From NCBI RefSeq assembly GCF_030717995.2, contig NZ_CP157743.1:3746501-3810500 (forward strand): DNA of 64,000 nucleotides. Reading direction: 5' to 3'. Made by a program: the position numbers and the translations under genes. Numbering within the stretch: position 1 is the stretch's first letter; the number at the start of each line of letters is the position of its first letter. The DNA comes from Methylomarinum sp. Ch1-1 (lineage in GTDB: Bacteria; Pseudomonadota; Gammaproteobacteria; Methylococcales; Methylomonadaceae). Shown piece by piece: positions 27,362-35,001 of the stretch. The notes under the pieces are model-generated. The model was not told where the DNA came from, searched no databases, and was given only the letters and a program-made list of their open reading frames with translations.

Positions 27362-27904
27362 ATGAAATATAGAAAAATAATTATTTGTTGCTTTGCCAGC
27401 CTAATATTTTTAGGCTGCTCTTCATCACCAAAGCCAACCCCATATAGCCAACTGCCGAAAGATAGGTTAACCGTTTCCCATGGAAAGCTTGCTGCGCAAG
27501 CGTTAATTAAACAAGCCCAAAATAGACTGGGTAGAGGAAGCTCAATCATCGTTGCAAGCTTTGTAGATGTCAACGACTTGACGCGCTCAACGGCGTTAGG
27601 TCGCATACTTAGCCAACAGTTTGTTACACAATTCACAAACTATGAATATAATGTAGTTGAACTGCTTTTAAGGAAAAATATCTATATTACTGAAAAAGGC
27701 GGAGAGTTTCTCCTATCAAGACAAGTCAAAAGCATTAGCAATAAACATCAAGCTAACGCCGTGGTTGTCGGCTCTTACGCTGCCGGCATTGACACGGTCT
27801 TTGTTACGGCTAAAGTCGTCGACGTAGCATCAAATCTTGTTATTGCTTCTGTAGACTTCAGTATTCCACTCGACCCTAATACAAGCATGATGCTGAAACA
27901 ATAG
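27362..27904 (+). CDS. FlgO-family outer-membrane lipoprotein
   Basis: 180-residue lipoprotein with lipobox FLGC (Cys19). The mature part matches the FlgO domain: SSIIVASFVDVNDLTRSTALGRILSQQF, VVELLLRKNIYIT, and ANAVVVGSYAAGIDTVFVTAKVVD. In Vibrio and relatives FlgO is needed for stable outer-membrane attachment of flagella, but related FlgO-domain lipoproteins occur away from flagellar loci. No flagellar gene is in the window, so a motility role is not supported here. It follows the other lipoprotein gene by one base. Confidence 0.78.
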   Translation: MKYRKIIICCFASLIFLGCSSSPKPTPYSQLPKDRLTVSHGKLAAQALIKQAQNRLGRGSSIIVASFVDVNDLTRSTALGRILSQQFVTQFTNYEYNVVELLLRKNIYITEKGGEFLLSRQVKSISNKHQANAVVVGSYAAGIDTVFVTAKVVDVASNLVIASVDFSIPLDPNTSMMLKQ

Positions 27905-28023
27905 CACTTGTTGCCTAAAATATTTCAAGCTCTACACTCTCTCTACACCTATTCTCAATCACCTTCGGTGGGCGCCTCAAGGTGCCTGCCGTCATAGCGG
28001 ATGCGGAGAAAAGGGGACAGGAG

Positions 28024-28148
28024 AAAAGGGGACAGGCTACTTTTCTCATGCTCCACTCTTTTTCTGGGTCTTCCGCGGCGCTTTCCAGCTGACGCTATTA
28101 CATATCTTAACCAATTTGTTTTGATATAAAAGCAGCCTGTCCCCTTTT
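28024..28148. repeat. 125-bp palindromic repeat, intact copy
   Basis: Bounded by 21-bp inverted ends with one mismatch (left AAAAGGGGACAGGCTACTTTT-type, right AAAAGCAGCCTGTCCCC plus T-run). The interior reads CTCATGCTCCACTC to TTGATATAAAAGC. Extra copies of the AAAAGGGGACAGG end lie just outside on both sides (28009 and 28153-28180). This copy is the empty-site reference for the interrupted copy at 12652-14294. Confidence 0.85.
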
Positions 28149-28180
28149 TCCGCTGTCCCCTTTTTCCTTGTCCCCTTTTT

Positions 28181-28461
28181 CCGACTGGATACGCACAACG
28201 GCCAATTTTGCCTCCGGTGCGGGGTTTTGGCGGCTTGCTTCGCGAAGCCGCCCTACGTTGGCTACCGGGTGCGGGTAGGGTGTGCTGACGTCAGGAAGCG
28301 CACCTTGTTTCGATGCGCTTCACGTTGTTCAGCACATCCTACGCAGGAAGACGACGCTGGACGACGATCGGCTTTACATTGACATCGCAGCCGTGGATTC
28401 GCCGACAGGCAATCCGACTGGATACGCACAACGGCCAATTTTGCCTCCGGTGCGGGGTTTT
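28181..28461. repeat. Dispersed repeat block with duplicated 48-bp segment
   Basis: The 48 bp at 28181-28228 recur identically at 28414-28461. Between them are the hairpin GGCGGCTTGCTTCGCGAAG (28229-28257) and a GGTGCGGGTAGGG...GGAAGCGCACC segment (28268-28304), which recur near 50.08 kb and 56.05-56.25 kb. The second 48-bp copy is followed by a hairpin lacking its left arm. No gene is supported in this stretch. Confidence 0.8.
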
Positions 28462-28576
28462 CGCGAAGCCGCCCTACGATGCAGAGCCGCGGCGCAAGTA
28501 GTCCGCATGTCGCTGCGAAATGCAGGTCAACGAGGTCCTGAACGATTCAACCGTGACTAGAGTAAGTTAAACGTTT

Positions 28577-28600
28577 GGGGCGGGTTAAATAACCCGCCCC
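28577..28600. repeat. Perfect palindromic hairpin repeat
   Basis: GGGGCGGGTT / AACCCGCCCC with a 4-nt loop. Imperfect relatives lie at about 9288 and 9573. A preceding GAACGATTCAACCGT stretch is shared with the 9.25-kb copy. The roughly 280 bp that follow hold no recognisable gene. Confidence 0.75.
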
Positions 28601-28883
28601 GACCAGAGGGATGACGCAATATTAACCAATGTGTTGGTTCAGATATTTTTTAATGAGGGAGCCCTGGATGCAGGCCAGTGTCTTATAGACCAAATAGCCG
28701 ATCTGTCATAGGGCTAATAGCCATATTTTCTTTTGCCTCCCCACACCCCATAAATGCAAAATTTTGACGATGCTGGCTCATTTTTCATGCACACGGTAAT
28801 AAAGCGTTTTTGAGAGAGTTTCTATTTACACCAATAACGCGCACTTTTTGCCCAGACTCTTAGAATAACGAAACTTTTAACCA

Positions 28884-28920
28884 ATAAAAAAACCCGCTAA
28901 GCCTTATGACTTGCGGGTTT
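28884..28920. terminator. Hairpin with T-run left of the island
   Basis: AAAACCCGC ... GCGGGTTTTT with an internal loop, A-run before and T-run after, so it can act on either strand. It lies just outside the left attachment site, where the original terminator of the secG-tRNA-Leu transcript is expected before island insertion. Confidence 0.65.
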
Positions 28921-28953
28921 TTAAATTTTACCGGATCACTCCGAACTTTAAAT

Positions 28954-28966
28954 TGGTGCGATGGCC
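28954..28966. other. Left attachment site of the island
   Basis: TGGTGCGATGGCC matches the tRNA-Leu 3' end at 39112-39125 (TGGTGCCGATGGCC) except for one missing C. Weaker similarity continues as CTTGAA. GATGGCC (7 bp) is the longest shared run around the probable crossover. The missing C is tolerable because this copy no longer has to be a functional tRNA. Confidence 0.65.
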
Positions 28967-29028
28967 TGTCTTGAATAGGATTAATTAAATCTATAAATAC
29001 AATATCTTATAAAATCAAAATTCATAAG

Positions 29029-29050
29029 ATACCATCAAATATACCATCAA
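29029..29050. promoter_or_regulatory. Integrase arm-type repeats, left end
   Basis: Two direct copies of ATACCATCAA separated by two bases. The same word occurs in the same orientation at 38979 and 38991 at the other end, and inverted at 38882 and 38948. The symmetric placement inside both attachment sites is typical for tyrosine integrase arm sites. Confidence 0.65.
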
Positions 29051-29433
29051 GAAATTAACCTTATCCACACCCCCTCTAACATAACACCGTTCGGCAGACG
29101 GCCTTAACCCACATGCTGTTGCCGCAAAGACGCCCCTGGCTCCGTCCTAAGTCAGTCTGACTTTACCGGCATCCAGTCTATTAGCACACTATATGGAAAC
29201 AATCGATTCCCTAGCATGATTTCATGCCAACTTCATACAGGCCTTTATATTCATAGGATACAGGCCGGCATGATTCTTGATATAGGTAATGTTTCCTGTT
29301 AGTAAATAATAGGCTCAGCCTGCCCAATCACGCGGCCATCGCCGTTACCGCCGATAGATCCAACGGCCCAACCGAGTCTATGTGACAGTGGGTCTATGTG
29401 TCAGTGGGTCAACGACTGGTGTAGAACCCTCAA
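29051..29433. other. Gene-free left margin of the island
   Basis: No open frame of coding character. It contains a direct repeat ATACAGGCC near 29236 and 29261, a GCATGATTTCATGC palindrome near 29214, and two tandem 16-bp units GTCTATGTGWCAGTGG at 29376-29391 and 29392-29407. Confidence 0.5.
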
Positions 29434-29463
29434 ACAAAAAAAGAGCCGGTAAAAACCGGCTCA
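29434..29463 (-). terminator. Rho-independent terminator ending the island operon
   Basis: Read on the minus strand, GAGCCGGT and ACCGGCTC form a stem followed by seven T residues. It lies downstream of the decoration-protein block, so it probably ends the leftward island transcript. Confidence 0.8.
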
Positions 29464-29518
29464 AAGCAACACAGCCAGCGAGCACAGGCTGTTTTACAAA
29501 AACTCTACCAAGCCTCAG

Positions 29519-29683
29519 CTATGGGGCAATTGAAGCCTGGTAACGCTCCTCATCGATCAGCAACTTAACAAAATCGATTTTCCCAAGATCGGTTGATTTT
29601 CCTTGTTGCCGGTATCTGGCGTCATAAACTTCTAAATAATGCTCGATCTTGTCTAAAAAGGCATTGATTTCGGTATCGTTCAT
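29519..29683 (-). CDS. Small protein of 54 residues, unknown
   Basis: Begins MNDTEINAFLDKIEHYLEVY and ends at TAG in 29519-29521. An AGGAG sits 10 bases before the ATG. It is the last gene before the terminator and follows the decoration-protein gene by 20 bp on the same strand. Its composition is helical and acidic. No family is recognised; its position suggests a small late protein of the satellite. Confidence 0.6.
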   Translation of the reverse strand: MNDTEINAFLDKIEHYLEVYDARYRQQGKSTDLGKIDFVKLLIDEERYQASIAP

Positions 29684-29703
29684 TACAATTTCGCTCCTAA
29701 GTA

Positions 29704-30345
29704 TTATCGAATCATTAAATGATTGCTTTTAAGATGTCCGATCGCGCCCGCCTTTTCATCAGCCGATATGCCGGCCGGCCAAACCAGCAAGCTGTCATTA
29801 GCAACAGCCAACCGTTCTATTGCTATGGCTTCAGAATCAGCTAAAGAAGCGTCCACATCATCATATAAAATGGCCGCCGCGTACTGGCTGCCATCGATCC
29901 CGGCGGGATTAAGCTGGGTGTATTTCAGGGAACCCTCAGCCACAGTGATGATAAAACGGTCACCCACAACAAAATCAATCGTTCCATCGGATAAAGTGAA
30001 CGAAAGCCCGCCGCCGGTAAATGCAGCGCCTACGGCACCGATCCCAATCACGTCGCCTTGTGGGTCAGTCACTTGAAATTCACCGCCATCAACCGCCGAC
30101 GTGGTAACTGTCAGAACATAATCACCCGCTTGGATACCCTCTACAAGGGAAACGGCGCTAAGCGTCCCATCGCCGGTATTGCCGCCGTCAGCTGATGATG
30201 AGGCCGCCCCGGTCTCAATTCTGCCCAGTATGGCGCCAGCCTTCAGGTTTTGCCCGGCAATCAAAGTTATTGCCTCTCTAAAAGTTGGGTCAACTTCGCT
30301 TAAAAGAAACTCACCGGCACGGTTTTTCTCTGTCAAAATAGCCAT
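29704..30345 (-). CDS. Phage head decoration protein (lambda gpD-like)
   Basis: 213 residues from the ATG at 30345, with GGGGAG eight bases upstream. The N-terminal part (NRAGEFLLSEVDPTFREAITLIAGQNLKAGAILG) and the C-terminal part (YAAAILYDDVDAS, GAIGHLKSNHLMIR) match lambda D-type decoration proteins, which bind trimer sites on expanded capsids and stabilise packaged DNA. A Gly- and Thr-rich insert (about residues 60-135, including GEFQVTDPQGDVIG and VGDRFIITVAEG) separates them, as in longer members of the family. It is the only structural phage protein recognisable in the island. It could decorate the capsid of a helper phage. Confidence 0.82.
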   Translation of the reverse strand: MAILTEKNRAGEFLLSEVDPTFREAITLIAGQNLKAGAILGRIETGAASSSADGGNTGDGTLSAVSLVEGIQAGDYVLTVTTSAVDGGEFQVTDPQGDVIGIGAVGAAFTGGGLSFTLSDGTIDFVVGDRFIITVAEGSLKYTQLNPAGIDGSQYAAAILYDDVDASLADSEAIAIERLAVANDSLLVWPAGISADEKAGAIGHLKSNHLMIR

Positions 30346-30366
30346 CTTTACCACTCCCCAAAAACT

Positions 30367-30870
30367 TTAATTTGCCGCGAATTCTAGGAAGATTTCCGGC
30401 CTAACATTTTCTCTCCTCGGGATATTCATCCCGATAGATTCGGCTTGATGAATAAGGCGCTCTTCATTCGTTTCCAATTTATCCAGCTCGGCATTAATTT
30501 TTGCAATCAATGATTTCCGTTCAGCGTTAGGTGGGCCTGCTTCATAATCTAAGGCGCTGATTCTTTGAGCAACGTTTTTTTTGATTTCTTCGCCAAATAA
30601 GCTGCATAGCATCTCGCTAAGATTAACCCCCTGGATTCCATCGCCGAGGCCTCTTAAGCCCGTTGTAAATATATCCACATCGGCAAACAGCCGACGAACA
30701 AGGCCGGCGTCGTCTGCGTAAGAATCCACTTTTGCGTTAAACCGGCTTATAAGGTCTTCCTTGTTGGGGTTGGCTGTCTCCAACCATTGTTTTTCGTCTT
30801 GCAATTCGGTTATTTGATCCCGAATCTTTTTAACGTCATAGATCGCTGTTGTTGCATTGAAATTTGCCAT
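30367..30870 (-). CDS. Unknown coiled-coil protein of island late block
   Basis: 167 residues, predicted mostly helical, with heptad-like stretches (IRDQITELQDEKQWLE and SLIAKINAELDKLETNEERL). The start ATG at 30870 has AAGGGCGG upstream. It lies 21 bp before the decoration-protein gene and 11 bp after the preceding gene, so it is in the same operon. It has no recognised domain. A scaffold, size-determination or assembly role would fit the position, but there is no direct sequence support for it. Confidence 0.6.
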   Translation of the reverse strand: MANFNATTAIYDVKKIRDQITELQDEKQWLETANPNKEDLISRFNAKVDSYADDAGLVRRLFADVDIFTTGLRGLGDGIQGVNLSEMLCSLFGEEIKKNVAQRISALDYEAGPPNAERKSLIAKINAELDKLETNEERLIHQAESIGMNIPRRENVRPEIFLEFAAN

Positions 30871-30881
30871 ATTGACCGCCC

Positions 30882-31451
30882 TTATATCCCGCCTGAAATG
30901 ATTAAGCCGTGAGTGCCTGTCCCGCCTATATTAACGCCGTTTTCTTTCAGAAAATCTTCACAGCGTTGACGTAAGCCAAGGATTAATTGATGTTTTTTTA
31001 AAACCTCTTCTCGGTAGGCATATAGCTCGTTTAGTTCTTCGACGGCCGCCAGGTATCTTTCTAGCGTGACCTTTGCCAAGGTATTGTTAATTGGATGAAA
31101 CTCGTAGGCATTGAGCAAGCTTTCTAAAGGGAAGTCTAAAAACCTGATTGAACCCGGTTTTAAAACGTCTTTTTTTAATTTCCCGGTCCGGACCAAATAT
31201 TCAAGTTTGTTTTGATTTATCTCCGCAGAACCATCATGCTCTTGAATATTTCTTCTCAGCTCCGCTACATTCTCTTTAAAATGCAAATATTCGTCAGATA
31301 ACGCCATATATTCAGCGTGTAGAGATTTCGCTTCTCTTTGCAGCTTCTTAAGCTTCGCAATGTTGTACTTAGCCACTATTGACACCTGTTTTAAGTTGTT
31401 TTCTCGGATCGCCCCGTAGGGAAGATATTCACAACCATCATATATCGGCAT
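30882..31451 (-). CDS. Unknown coiled-coil protein of island late block
   Basis: 189 residues, strongly helical in the middle (KLKKLQREAKSLHAEYMALSDEY, ELRRNIQEHDG) with a Gly-rich C-terminus (NIGGTGTHGLIISGG). The ATG at 31451 has a poor ribosome binding site; initiation may depend on translation from the gene 10 bp upstream. No family is recognised. With the next gene it forms a pair of helical proteins placed before the decoration protein. Confidence 0.58.
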   Translation of the reverse strand: MPIYDGCEYLPYGAIRENNLKQVSIVAKYNIAKLKKLQREAKSLHAEYMALSDEYLHFKENVAELRRNIQEHDGSAEINQNKLEYLVRTGKLKKDVLKPGSIRFLDFPLESLLNAYEFHPINNTLAKVTLERYLAAVEELNELYAYREEVLKKHQLILGLRQRCEDFLKENGVNIGGTGTHGLIISGGI

Positions 31452-31461
31452 TAGTGAAAAA

Positions 31462-31887
31462 TTAGGCGCTTTCTTTCTTCACAATATCGTGCAGCCCTTT
31501 ATCTGAATGCGGCATCTTGATACCAGCCTTAAGCGCCCAAAATAAATGGCGCTGCGTATCAGGCAGGTTTTTTGGTGGCTCCTTGTCATATTTGATATTT
31601 TCCCAGCGCCCCGCCTCAAAATTTCTTAATATTTCGGCAAGCCTTTCCGATCTACCCCATTCCGTTAAATCATTGTCGTTAATGGAAGTCCAGGCCGCCT
31701 TGATATGCCGGTTTCTTTTTTCGCGCCGGAATTGATAATAGAGGCTAGATAACCCTAACGTTGAATCCAGCGAGTAACCGACCTTAATTTTCCGTTCAAT
31801 GCCTTGCTTAAGCCAGACGGCCACATCAGGACTAAGCGGTTTACCCTGGTCAATTGACCTCAATAGGCTTTGGACCTTATCAATCAT
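31462..31887 (-). CDS. Unknown protein at head of island late block
   Basis: 141 residues, rich in Lys and Arg, with LSPDVAVWLKQGIERKI followed by a basic stretch FRREKRNRHIKAAW. No recognised domain. It is the first gene after the repeat-rich gap, so a promoter for the late block probably lies just upstream. The basic, helical composition would suit a DNA-binding or packaging-linked protein, but this is a guess. Confidence 0.55.
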   Translation of the reverse strand: MIDKVQSLLRSIDQGKPLSPDVAVWLKQGIERKIKVGYSLDSTLGLSSLYYQFRREKRNRHIKAAWTSINDNDLTEWGRSERLAEILRNFEAGRWENIKYDKEPPKNLPDTQRHLFWALKAGIKMPHSDKGLHDIVKKESA

Positions 31888-32094
31888 TTGCTATTTCCTA
31901 ATATCTTAGGCGTTCATCTGTATGAACACCTTATTAATAAAATTTGAGAAAAACGACATCATTAGAATAATTAGCCCGAGAAAACACTCTCGGTTAATAT
32001 TTATAAAAACTATCTAATGCCTTGATTAACAAGGGATACAGAGCATAACCGTATCTTGCTGCCGAGACTATAGAGCCACAAAAATTCAAAAAAA

Positions 32095-32144
32095 CCGGGG
32101 TTCGAATTACCCGCTAGGGTGGCATATAGGTACAGGGTCCCCGG
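32095..32144. other. GC-rich stem, possible packaging site
   Basis: CCGGGG (32095-32100) pairs with CCCCGG (32139-32144). Inside are GGTTCGAATTACCCGC and GGTACAGGGTCCCC. The segment stands out from AT-rich surroundings. Its look recalls cos-type regions of tailed phages, but no known cos sequence is matched with certainty. Confidence 0.3.
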
Positions 32145-32374
32145 CTAATTGGTCTTGCAGTCGAGAGCATGACCAGCCGCCGATCCATAACTAACCTCAG
32201 TCGTTTTTATTCTTCCCAGAGCTTTAGTGTGTTTCATTTCTATTGCTGCTCTTGGCTTATGGTTTCTATGCAACCAATAGTCTGAATAATGAGCAAAGCC
32301 TAATTTCTGTATCAGTGTCATGTTTCACCAATTGGATTTAATCAAACCAAACTTTCTATTTATATTTAGGCCAG

Positions 32375-32547
32375 AACTTAGGTAATTTAGGTAACTTAGA
32401 GGTATGACGCGGCCTACAGCCGAAGAAACTTAGGTAACTTAGCAAGAACTTAGGAAAATGCCTGTTTAAATAAAAGCTAAGTTTCTGCCTAAGTTTCTGC
32501 TAAGTTACTAGCTGTAAGCCTTGTAAACTCTCTAAGTTACTAAGTTC
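32375..32547. repeat. Symmetric iteron-like repeats, candidate origin
   Basis: The left half (32375-32454) has five CTTAG words in AACTTAGG or AACTTAGC contexts plus one TTTAGG. The right half (32477-32547) has five CTAAG words (CTAAGTTTC, CCTAAGTTTC, CTAAGTTAC twice, CTAAGTTC). The halves are inverted about a centre near 32465. It lies just downstream of the Toprim/DUF3987 replication pair. Direct plus inverted repeats of this density are typical of initiator-binding origins. Confidence 0.6.
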
Positions 32548-32577
32548 TTAAAGTTCTACGCGGATTTCTAATATTTG

Positions 32578-34002
32578 TTACACCGTATAAAAAACAGTGG
32601 TTCCCTTTCCGGCTTTTCCATCAGGTCTTGGCTTGGTTTCCTGCTTAATCAATGGCGGTGCAGAGTTCAGCAACACATTTAATGCAGTGGTAATCTCCGC
32701 CGCTGATAACTTATTTCTGAAGCTGCTCGTAATCGCCGTCCGAGTACATCCATCGTTTTTGGTTATAAACTCCAGCAATGTTTTTGACGTTTCATTAAGC
32801 TTTTCAGATTCGGCTTTGGCCGCTAGTGTCTGAAATATGTAACGAACCGATGCTTGCCAATAGTTCACCCAGGCCAACGCCGCATCGATATGTACGCGTT
32901 CAATAGTGCTTTTCTGATCGAACAAGGCAAAGATCATTGCCAACATTCTGGTATAGATTTCGGACCGCACCAGCAACGCGCCGACAATGCCGTCATGATC
33001 TTTGGTAATCTCTGGGTAATGGTGCGTCCAATATCGCGCCGCATCGGGCGATAACCTGACTTCAAGACGGCCCGGTTTCGTAACATCGCCATTGGTTGCA
33101 TATTCCACCGCTTCGGCAATCTTGACCGCCAAGCGTTTGATTTCTTCGTTTGGCGTTCGCTTCGGTAAAGGAACGAGTTTCGGCCTAGCTACGTGCAAAA
33201 TGATGAATCGATTCATGAAACCGGATTGCGCATCAACCGCCGTCATTTTCTCTATCAATTCCGGCGCCGTAATATGCCCCGTTAGGACTACATGCGGATC
33301 TGTTGCCGACCATTTCGCATTCTTCACTAGCGGGCTGATCGTCCGACCGTCCCACGTCGTGCGGATAATGGCCGATAAGTTGTTTTTCTCTCGTGAAGCC
33401 GCCGCCATTGCTCCGGCAAACTCAGCCTCAACAACCATCAACCGCTTGTCGCTCACGCCATCATCAATGTTATCGCCGCCCTTGCCTTCGATTGGATCAC
33501 GAATCACCCAACCCAAGCCTTCTCCGGTCGATAAGCCGCCGTCGTGACGTTTAAGACTTGGGAAACCATCGCCCAATAGTTGCCCAACTTCTTGAAAAAT
33601 TCGCCGTGGCGTATGCTCCGCCGTGCCTTTTCTCGCCTTGCCGGTTTTACCCACATGCAGAAAAAATGGCCTTGCATGGCATAATCCATCACCGATGTCC
33701 TGATAAGCGACACGGCCAATTGAAGCGCAAAATAACGCAATCACATTCGACGCAACCGCCACCTGGGACGCCTCACTATGAGCGGTTGCCACCTCCACAA
33801 TGTCCTTTAAAAAACCGTGATAAGCCGCCGCCGCCAGCACTGGCGGCGGGTTTAACAAAGCATTCTGTTTTTCAATCTCCTGATCTATCTGTGCATCGTG
33901 TCCCACTTCCGCCACCTGATCTAAGATTATGTCCTTGGTTGCATCAATTCCTTTTTCAACAAGCACATCGTTAAAATCGACAGATTTCACTTGTCTTGTC
34001 AT
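32578..34002 (-). CDS. DUF3987-type replication protein (primase-helicase partner)
   Basis: 474 residues. The central part resembles the DUF3987 family found in satellites, plasmids and YfjI-type proteins: HVGKTGKARKGTAEH in place of a P-loop, GLSTGEGLGWVIRDP, VVEAEFAGAMAAASREKNNLS, IIRTTWDGRTISPL, and a C-terminal winged-helix-like end. In such elements the protein works with a Toprim primase in replication initiation. Its ATG overlaps the Toprim gene stop by four bases, so the two are translationally coupled. The exact biochemical activity is not established by the motifs. Confidence 0.75.
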   Translation of the reverse strand: MTRQVKSVDFNDVLVEKGIDATKDIILDQVAEVGHDAQIDQEIEKQNALLNPPPVLAAAAYHGFLKDIVEVATAHSEASQVAVASNVIALFCASIGRVAYQDIGDGLCHARPFFLHVGKTGKARKGTAEHTPRRIFQEVGQLLGDGFPSLKRHDGGLSTGEGLGWVIRDPIEGKGGDNIDDGVSDKRLMVVEAEFAGAMAAASREKNNLSAIIRTTWDGRTISPLVKNAKWSATDPHVVLTGHITAPELIEKMTAVDAQSGFMNRFIILHVARPKLVPLPKRTPNEEIKRLAVKIAEAVEYATNGDVTKPGRLEVRLSPDAARYWTHHYPEITKDHDGIVGALLVRSEIYTRMLAMIFALFDQKSTIERVHIDAALAWVNYWQASVRYIFQTLAAKAESEKLNETSKTLLEFITKNDGCTRTAITSSFRNKLSAAEITTALNVLLNSAPPLIKQETKPRPDGKAGKGTTVFYTV

Positions 34003-34919
34003 GTCGCTGATCTCCAGGTGGGATAGATCACAATCCCGCCAACCGCGCGCGCCGCGTCAGTCGCTTTGGTTCTCCCAGGATTATCTTGATTATCGATATC
34101 GTCATCCGCGCATAAAACAATTTTCGCCAACGGATAGCGTTCACGCACGGCGACAGCGACAGGCCGTAAATTTCCGGCATCGAAGGCAATGAATACGATC
34201 CACCCTGTTGCCATTCTAATACTGGCTCCGGTCGCGTACCCTTCCACAATTGCTAGAAAATCATTTGACTTGATACGCTCACCCAGAATGCAAAAACGCC
34301 CTTTTTTTACAGTTCCAGTTAGAAATTTTTTATTGCCATCGCCATCGATGAACTGTAATCCGGTCAGCTTTTTATCAAAACCATAAACCGGCAAAACGAT
34401 GGATCCCCGCGTAAAGCGCGTATTGAACGCCGCCACTTTTTTACGCTGAAGATAGGCTGATCGTCCACGACACGGCAACTTTGCCCAAATCTCCGCCGCC
34501 CGTTGTGCCGTTTCCTCGATCTGGCTTTGTCGCTCTTGCTCCGCTTCAATACGCTTGCGTTCCTGTTCTGCGGCATATCGCCGGCGTTCTTCTTTTGAAA
34601 AAGTCCGAATAGCCTGCAATCCGACATTGTAGGAAAAAGTTTCAGCCCCTTTAAACCAGCCGAACGACCCGGCAACTAACTCTTTTCCATCATCCAGTCT
34701 GAATGGAAAAAGAACGTACCAGGCCCGCTTTTTGTTTTTCTTCGGTTCCCAGTCTGGCCGGAAACGATGCAACGCACCGTCCACAATAAGATCACGCTCA
34801 GTCAGCCCTGTTAGGCCTACGGCAAGCATCTGCTCGATAACATTCTCCAGGCCGCTTTTATCGATTACGCCTGTCTCCGCGCACGTAACGCCGCGACAGG
34901 CCTCATTAGAATCAGTCAT
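33999..34919 (-). CDS. Toprim-domain primase-like protein
   Basis: 306 residues. The C-terminal half is a Toprim fold with the catalytic glutamate in LAIVEGYATG and the acidic cluster in VLCADDDIDN. The N-terminal half (about residues 1-110) resembles the P4-alpha and TraC-like primase leader, and a helical Glu/Arg-rich linker (RRRYAAEQERKRIEAEQERQ) joins them. No zinc finger is visible. It is coupled to the DUF3987 gene. Together they probably drive autonomous replication of the island after excision. Confidence 0.78.
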   Translation of the reverse strand: MTDSNEACRGVTCAETGVIDKSGLENVIEQMLAVGLTGLTERDLIVDGALHRFRPDWEPKKNKKRAWYVLFPFRLDDGKELVAGSFGWFKGAETFSYNVGLQAIRTFSKEERRRYAAEQERKRIEAEQERQSQIEETAQRAAEIWAKLPCRGRSAYLQRKKVAAFNTRFTRGSIVLPVYGFDKKLTGLQFIDGDGNKKFLTGTVKKGRFCILGERIKSNDFLAIVEGYATGASIRMATGWIVFIAFDAGNLRPVAVAVRERYPLAKIVLCADDDIDNQDNPGRTKATDAARAVGGIVIYPTWRSAT

Positions 34920-35001
34920 TTTTAAAACTCCTTTTCGCCGGGTTCAAAATCCGTTACAATTGCTTTGTAGTTTTTTGGGATATGAACCCGGCTTAATCTG
35001 G

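Larger units (their letters stand above)
31888..32577. other. Non-coding control region of the island
   Basis: About 690 bp without a gene, between the replication genes and the late block. It holds two separate structures listed on their own: a GC-rich stem at 32095-32144 and an iteron-like field at 32375-32547. The stretch 31900-32060 is AT-rich and could hold the late promoter. Confidence 0.6.

Noticed and set aside
28282-28560. 92-residue frame at 28.3 kb
   Set aside because: It lies entirely within dispersed repeats and has no ribosome binding site.
33558-33974. 138-residue plus-strand frame inside the island
   Set aside because: It is antisense to the DUF3987 gene and Pro/His-rich as expected from a shadow frame.
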